Shown here one piece after another: positions 7,768 through 11,933 of a stretch of 11,933 bases of DNA. The notes under the pieces were generated by a model. It searched no databases and was not told the DNA's origin. It saw only the letters and a list, made by a program, of their open reading frames with translations. Within the stretch, counting starts at the first letter, position 1, and each line of letters begins with the position of its first letter. Source of the stretch: Alphaproteobacteria bacterium (GTDB lineage: Bacteria > Pseudomonadota > Alphaproteobacteria > Micavibrionales > UBA1664); NCBI GenBank assembly GCA_030427215.1, contig JAUHXB010000018.1:1-11933 (forward strand), given 5' to 3'. Made by a program: the position numbers and the translations under genes.

Positions 7768-9072
7768 TTACTGGATTTCAACATCTGGATCGAGCATTGT
7801 CCCTTCGATATTGGCACCGGCGAAAATGGCACCGTTTAAATTTGTACCTGTTAAATCCGCCTTGCGCAGATCTGCACCCGTAAAATCGGCAAAGGATAGA
7901 TCTGCACCTTTTAGGCGAATACCTGCCATAACAGCATTTTTCATGATGCTATATCGCAGGGTCGCACCGTTCATATTGACGGGCATGACACGGCTTGTTC
8001 CATCAGGATTTTTAAACATCAGAGGAGCCAAATTTGCATTGGAAAAATTACAGCGTGACAAGCGGGCTTCACGGAAGGATGAGCCTCTTAAATCGGATTT
8101 TGTGAATTTGCAGTCACGAAAATCAGATTCATCGAACACTGCGCTTTGAATATCAATTTCCGAAAAATCCTGATTAAGGAAATTGGCTCCTACCGCTTTC
8201 ATTGCTGTCAGTGTAAAATTTCTAAGCTCTTCATAATCACGCATATCATAACCAGACAGGTCTAATCTTTCGCCAACTTCACCTTGACTGCCCAACCATT
8301 GCGCGTGGAGATTAAGACGTTGTTCCAAAGGGACATCCATATCATCAACATCAAGCCCTGCAGTATTTTCGGTAATGGCGCCCTCAAAATTGGCATTGGC
8401 CTTTTCAATTGATTGCATATTCGCATTGGTCAATATTGAGTTTTTCAGATTGGCTCCGCGCAAATCTGCACCAGATAAATCAGAATGGCTGAGGTTTGTT
8501 CCCTCCATATTGACATCGCGGAGATCTGCGCCTTGAATTTCAACATTGCTTAGGTCTGCATCAGAAAAATCAGCAGACATCGCGCGTACAGCGGACATAT
8601 TGGTAGAGACCATACGTGCGCCAGTAAAAACAGTTCTGGCGATTCCATCTTCGGAATATTGTATGGTTTTTTGTCCTCCTGACTGTCCATTATCCAGCAT
8701 TCGTCCTTCGCGTAAATCGGCAGATTTTAAATTGGCGCCTTCTAAATTTGCACCGGCAACAAATGCCCCTCTAAAATCGGCCCTTACAAACGATGCCTTT
8801 TCCAAATTTGCACGGCGCATATCACAGGCGAAAAATGTAGCGGATGCAAAATTTCCTTTTGATAAATTAGCACCGATAAAACATGATCCTGTAAAATCAG
8901 CATGAGAAAAATCGACTCCAGATAGATCCAATCCAGACAGATTTTTAAATTTAATGATTGCGCGTGATCCGCCATTTTGGCCAGATATATACAACTTATG
9001 AAGCTTAACAGCTTGGTTCAATTCTTCTTGCGATAAATGCGCCATAAAAAATTGATCGGGGGAATTACTCAT
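7768..9072 (-). CDS. Pentapeptide-repeat protein with two repeat modules
   Basis: This 434-residue protein is built largely from A(D/N)LxX-type pentapeptides, which fold as a right-handed quadrilateral beta-helix. Examples are GADLRDVNMEGTNLSHSDLS (~181-200) and GADLRKADLTGTNLNGAIF (~399-417). Repeats fill about 44-124, 147-232, 267-346 and 365-427. Each half starts with a similar non-repeat header: LHKLYISGQNGGSR (24-37) before LDLSGVDF, and LHAQWLGSQGEVGER (255-269) before LDLSGYDM. This suggests an ancient internal duplication. Irregular loops interrupt the helix at ~125-146 (DNGQSGGQKTIQYSEDG) and ~347-365 (NPDGTSRV). There is no signal peptide or membrane segment, so it is probably cytoplasmic. 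Some family members mimic DNA and bind gyrase, but nothing here establishes that role. It lies 44 bp after pgi and 42 bp before mutL, with no strong ribosome-binding site. A TATAGT at 9080-9085 is a possible -10 box without a matching -35. Confidence 0.93.
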   Translation of the reverse strand: MSNSPDQFFMAHLSQEELNQAVKLHKLYISGQNGGSRAIIKFKNLSGLDLSGVDFSHADFTGSCFIGANLSKGNFASATFFACDMRRANLEKASFVRADFRGAFVAGANLEGANLKSADLREGRMLDNGQSGGQKTIQYSEDGIARTVFTGARMVSTNMSAVRAMSADFSDADLSNVEIQGADLRDVNMEGTNLSHSDLSGADLRGANLKNSILTNANMQSIEKANANFEGAITENTAGLDVDDMDVPLEQRLNLHAQWLGSQGEVGERLDLSGYDMRDYEELRNFTLTAMKAVGANFLNQDFSEIDIQSAVFDESDFRDCKFTKSDLRGSSFREARLSRCNFSNANLAPLMFKNPDGTSRVMPVNMNGATLRYSIMKNAVMAGIRLKGADLSFADFTGADLRKADLTGTNLNGAIFAGANIEGTMLDPDVEIQ

Positions 9073-9116
9073 GAATACAACTATACATTAAAAAGAGTTA
9101 AAATTTTATGATTTAT

Positions 9117-10538
9117 TTATAACGTGTTTGCAAGGGTTTTGCCAAGCTGAACTCCAAATTGATCGAAACTATTAATATTCCAAATAACACCCTGAATAAA
9201 TATCTTATGCTCATAGAGTGCGATTAACTGTCCAATGGTTGAGGGAGAAATATCCTTAAGACCTAACGTTACCGATGGGCGGTTTCCGTTATAATGACGA
9301 TGTTTGTCATTCAGGCTTTCAAATCCGTCCGCAAATGCTTGTGCTTGTGCCTTTGCATTTTTATTTAAAATATCATGGTGTTGATCGTCATAAGGTGAAT
9401 TTTCAATCGTGATGAATTCGCAAGGGACAATATTTGTTCCTTGATGCAACCATTGATGGAATGCATGTTGCCCGTTTGTCCCTGCCTGCCCAAACACAAC
9501 GGGCCCCGTTTCGTAATCCGTGATGAATTCACCATCGCGATCAACGGACTTGCCGTTTGATTCCATATCTAGTTGTTGCAAAAAATTGGATAATAACGAT
9601 AGGTTTTGCGCGTATGGCAAAACGGCCAGCGCAGAACGTTTCATAAAATTCCGATTCCAAATGCCGAATAAGGCCAACAGAATAGGCAGATTTTGATCCA
9701 AATCCGTGGACATGAAGTGATCGTCCATGGCCTTTGCACCATTGAGAAATTCTTGGAAAGCGTCAAATCCATAGGCCAAGGCAATAGGCATACCAATGGA
9801 TGACCACATGGAAAACCGACCGCCAACCCAATCCCAAAAGGGGAACATATTATCCGTATCAATGCCAAATTCGGCAACGGCATCTGCATTCATTGATAAG
9901 GCAATCATGTGATCGGCAATAGGTAAATCACCCAACCATGTTTTGGCGTATGATGCGTTCATCATGGTTTCAATTGTCGTGAATGTTTTGGATGCAATCA
10001 CAAATAATGTTTTTGCGGGGTTCAGTGGTTTTAAAGTCTCAGTAATATCCGCCGCATCAACATTGGCGACAAAATGCACATTCATTTTTTGAGGGAGATG
10101 TTTTAATGCATCGCATATTAATCGAGGGCCAAGGTCTGATCCCCCAATTCCAATGTGAACAACATCAGTGAATTTTTGGCTGTCATGTGTTTTTTCAACG
10201 AATGATTTCATCTGGTTAAGGACATTTTGAACATCATCGCGTTCACCACCACGCAGCCATATATGCCCGACCGCTCGGTTTTCGGTATGGTTAATCGGTT
10301 CGCCCGCAACCATTTTATCGCGCCATTGCTCAACATTTTGTTCGTGCGCCAAATTCAATAATTCGGTCCATATCTCATTGGATATAAATGATTTTGAAAG
10401 GTCGAGGAATACAAAGATATCGTCATCCTTTGGCTTGACCAAAGGATCTGCTTGGTTTGATAAAGATCCCCCGATCAAGTCGGAGGATGACATGCCGGAA
10501 AGTCTTTTCCACGCATCTGTCTGTGTTGGATTACCCAT
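9117..10538 (-). CDS. pgi: Glucose-6-phosphate isomerase
   Basis: The enzyme interconverts glucose 6-phosphate and fructose 6-phosphate in glycolysis/gluconeogenesis. The sugar-isomerase fold is clear: VVHIGIGGSDLGPRL (126-140), phosphate-binding SKTFTTIET (183-191), DWVGGRFSMWSSIG (236-249, the first PGI signature, with Arg241), ESNGKSV with Glu326, TNGQHAFHQWLHQG with His358, and the C-terminal SFDQFGVQLGK with Lys467. These correspond to the known catalytic Arg, Glu, His and Lys. The N-terminal HTENRAVGHIWLRGG varies from the usual tE.RaaLH.aLR. At 473 residues it is shorter than the 549-residue E. coli enzyme, but all catalytic segments are present. The ATG at 10538 shares its A with the stop of the upstream M16 gene (TAATG), which suggests translational coupling. 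Confidence 0.98.
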   Translation of the reverse strand: MGNPTQTDAWKRLSGMSSSDLIGGSLSNQADPLVKPKDDDIFVFLDLSKSFISNEIWTELLNLAHEQNVEQWRDKMVAGEPINHTENRAVGHIWLRGGERDDVQNVLNQMKSFVEKTHDSQKFTDVVHIGIGGSDLGPRLICDALKHLPQKMNVHFVANVDAADITETLKPLNPAKTLFVIASKTFTTIETMMNASYAKTWLGDLPIADHMIALSMNADAVAEFGIDTDNMFPFWDWVGGRFSMWSSIGMPIALAYGFDAFQEFLNGAKAMDDHFMSTDLDQNLPILLALFGIWNRNFMKRSALAVLPYAQNLSLLSNFLQQLDMESNGKSVDRDGEFITDYETGPVVFGQAGTNGQHAFHQWLHQGTNIVPCEFITIENSPYDDQHHDILNKNAKAQAQAFADGFESLNDKHRHYNGNRPSVTLGLKDISPSTIGQLIALYEHKIFIQGVIWNINSFDQFGVQLGKTLANTL

Positions 10539-11884
10539 TATTCAATTCCCGAAATTTGATCAACAATGTCAAAACCCAAATCATTGGGCACTGCCCCCGC
10601 AATTACTGTTGCACTTGGTTCAACCGATGTGAATATACGGTTTGACACACGCATAATATCATCGGCGGTTACTGCATTAATTTTATCCGTCCAAACATCG
10701 AGCGCATCCATGGACCGTCCATCTAATTGCATGCGCAATCCTGCCCCAGAAAGGCTTAGCGTCGATGCAAACCGCATCGGCAATGACCCAATGAGGTAGC
10801 TTTTTGCATGCGCCAATAAGTCCGCATCCACGGATTCATTTTTCATCATGGTTAAAATACCACTGATTGAATCCGTCATTGGCGCGATATTTTCGGGCGA
10901 GGTCGCGCTTTGAATAATTAAATAATCCGCATGATCCAAATGTGCAGGTTGTGAGTAAATCCCATAAGTTAAACCCTGTTTCTCACGGACTTCTTCCATC
11001 AAATAAGAAGAAAATCCACCACCGCCCAAAATATGATTCATCACGCGCAATGCATGATAATCAGTGTCATTTTTGGAAAAGGCTGGCCACACCATTTGCA
11101 CAACCGATTGGGGTGAATTTTTTTGAAAGGCCTTTTTCAATGGGGCTTGTGGAGGCACAACATTGTCTATGTCTTTGATCATGTCACCGTTTGGTAATGA
11201 TGCAAAAACCTGATCAATATAAAGACCTGCCTCATCCACATTCATGTCACCCGCGGTTGAAACAACCAAATTTTGTTTTGTGAAATTGTTTTTTACAAAG
11301 TCGTGCAAATCATCCGTTGTCACGGCGTTTAATCCGCTGATCGTCCCGCCACTATTTCGCGCATATGGATGATCACCAAAATAAATATCATTCATTAATC
11401 GTGATGCCATCCATTCTGGTTTGGATTGAGAGGATTTAATGCGCGTGATATTTGCCTGGCGCATGCGCTCAACCGCTTCATCTTCAAATAAGGGTTTATG
11501 AATTGCATCGGTTAATAATTCAAACGCCAATGGCGCGTGGCGTTTTAATGTTCGTATTTTGCCCGAAAAATGATCGCGGCTGTTTGAAAAGCTCAAATCA
11601 ATGGCATGGTCATCCAATGCTTCTTGGAATGTTTCTGCATCACGATCCCCCGCACCTTCATCCAATGTATTGGATAATAATTGCCCAAGGCCGATTTTAT
11701 CGTCAGGGTCATTGATTGCACCCGCGCCCTTAAATGCAAAATGCAGTGTGAGTATGGGCAAGTTTCGATCCTCAACATGCCAAAATTCAATGCCTTTTGG
11801 GGAGGTTGATGATTCAATATTTAAAACACGATCATTGGCGTGTGATTGTTGCGCGGTGGCTGTCATAAAAAATAATCCTAACAA
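10538..11884 (-). CDS. M16 (insulinase-family) protein lacking the zinc-binding motif
   Basis: It has the two-domain M16 architecture: an N-terminal M16 domain (~30-175) and a C-terminal domain (~185-380). The latter includes GGGGFSSYLMEEVREKQGLTY and AKSYLIGSLPMRF. The catalytic HxxEH is replaced by QLLSN (68-72, within GLGQLLSNTLDEGAG), and the downstream zinc-ligand Glu region reads MRQANITRIKSS. It should therefore be proteolytically inactive. In many proteobacteria such a protein is encoded directly after an active M16 partner and works as its structural subunit; that partner would lie beyond the right edge. The start is unresolved. TTG 11884 gives 448 residues. ATG 11866 has AGGA nine bases upstream but loses the signal peptide. 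The frame stays open to the window edge, and VLLLLLGLFFMTATAQQSHA reads as a signal peptide ending SHA, so the true start may be further upstream. The protein is probably periplasmic. Confidence 0.92.
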   Translation of the reverse strand: MLGLFFMTATAQQSHANDRVLNIESSTSPKGIEFWHVEDRNLPILTLHFAFKGAGAINDPDDKIGLGQLLSNTLDEGAGDRDAETFQEALDDHAIDLSFSNSRDHFSGKIRTLKRHAPLAFELLTDAIHKPLFEDEAVERMRQANITRIKSSQSKPEWMASRLMNDIYFGDHPYARNSGGTISGLNAVTTDDLHDFVKNNFTKQNLVVSTAGDMNVDEAGLYIDQVFASLPNGDMIKDIDNVVPPQAPLKKAFQKNSPQSVVQMVWPAFSKNDTDYHALRVMNHILGGGGFSSYLMEEVREKQGLTYGIYSQPAHLDHADYLIIQSATSPENIAPMTDSISGILTMMKNESVDADLLAHAKSYLIGSLPMRFASTLSLSGAGLRMQLDGRSMDALDVWTDKINAVTADDIMRVSNRIFTSVEPSATVIAGAVPNDLGFDIVDQISGIE

Positions 11885-11898
11885 TAATAAGAGAACTC

Positions 11899-11919
11899 TC
11901 CCCTCCCTCAGGGAGGGGA
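11899..11919. repeat. GC-rich REP-like palindrome
   Basis: TCCCCTCCC and GGGAGGGGA form a perfect 9-bp stem around a TCA loop. It is followed on the plus strand by TTAAGGGGACGGTG, a layout like the REP-type palindromes scattered between genes in many proteobacteria (GGGAGGGG, a short AT patch, then a G-rich tail). It is far more GC-rich than its surroundings. There is no T-run after it on either strand, so it is not a typical intrinsic terminator. Only one copy is in the window, so repetition in the genome is inferred. It sits in the open frame upstream of the M16 gene. Confidence 0.5.
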
Positions 11920-11933
11920 TTAAGGGGACGGTG

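Noticed and set aside
7754..8149. Plus-strand open frame rich in repeated KSA/APxK-type units
   Set aside because: It is the antisense shadow of the pentapeptide repeats on the minus strand; the periodicity comes from that gene, and no start signal is visible.
8546..8905. Second plus-strand repetitive open frame
   Set aside because: It is also an antisense shadow of the pentapeptide-repeat gene, with the same 15-base periodicity.
7800..9000. Short periodic DNA repeats that could suggest a CRISPR or tandem-repeat array
   Set aside because: The period is about 15 bases, matches five codons and drifts in sequence, as expected for pentapeptide coding DNA. There are no spacers or conserved direct repeats.
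11899..11919. Intrinsic terminator
   Set aside because: The stem is strong, but no T-run follows it on either strand. It fits a REP-type palindrome better.

Overview
The window looks like chromosomal DNA of an alphaproteobacterium. The SdhA C-terminus, the long DinG-type helicase with an alphaproteobacterial-style N-terminal extension, and the mutL/M16-peptidase neighbourhood all point that way. Base composition appears moderately AT-leaning. A Micavibrio-like or Rhodospirillales-like lineage is possible, but I cannot place it below class from sequence reading alone. Almost all of the window is coding. I found no tRNA, rRNA, CRISPR array, insertion sequence or prophage gene.

Left half (1-5487, plus strand): the C-terminal three quarters of sdhA (succinate dehydrogenase flavoprotein) run in from the left edge. 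An unrecognised 211-residue gene follows. It has its own near-consensus sigma-70 promoter, no visible ribosome-binding site, and codon use unlike its neighbours. Next come riboflavin synthase (ribE, of the E. coli sequence type) and a 933-residue DinG/XPD-type iron-sulfur DNA helicase. sdhB is absent from the position next to sdhA where it is usually found.

Right half (11933-5471, minus strand): five genes read leftward and are tightly packed. They are an M16 peptidase-family protein that has lost its zinc site, pgi (glucose-6-phosphate isomerase, TAATG-coupled to the M16 gene), a two-module pentapeptide-repeat protein, mutL of the endonuclease-bearing type, and a small multi-pass membrane protein two bases after mutL. 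This run converges on the helicase gene, and the two coding regions overlap tail to tail by 17 bp, so no intergenic terminator fits between them. A strong GC-rich palindrome of REP type lies at the right edge. There it may be read as part of the signal-peptide coding region of the M16 gene.

Functionally these are mostly housekeeping genes: TCA cycle/respiration, flavin synthesis (FAD is the SdhA cofactor), DNA repair (DinG, MutL), sugar metabolism and envelope proteolysis. The clearest unexplained item is the 1338-1973 gene with its apparently leaderless promoter. I see no evidence for a multi-gene defence or mobile system.
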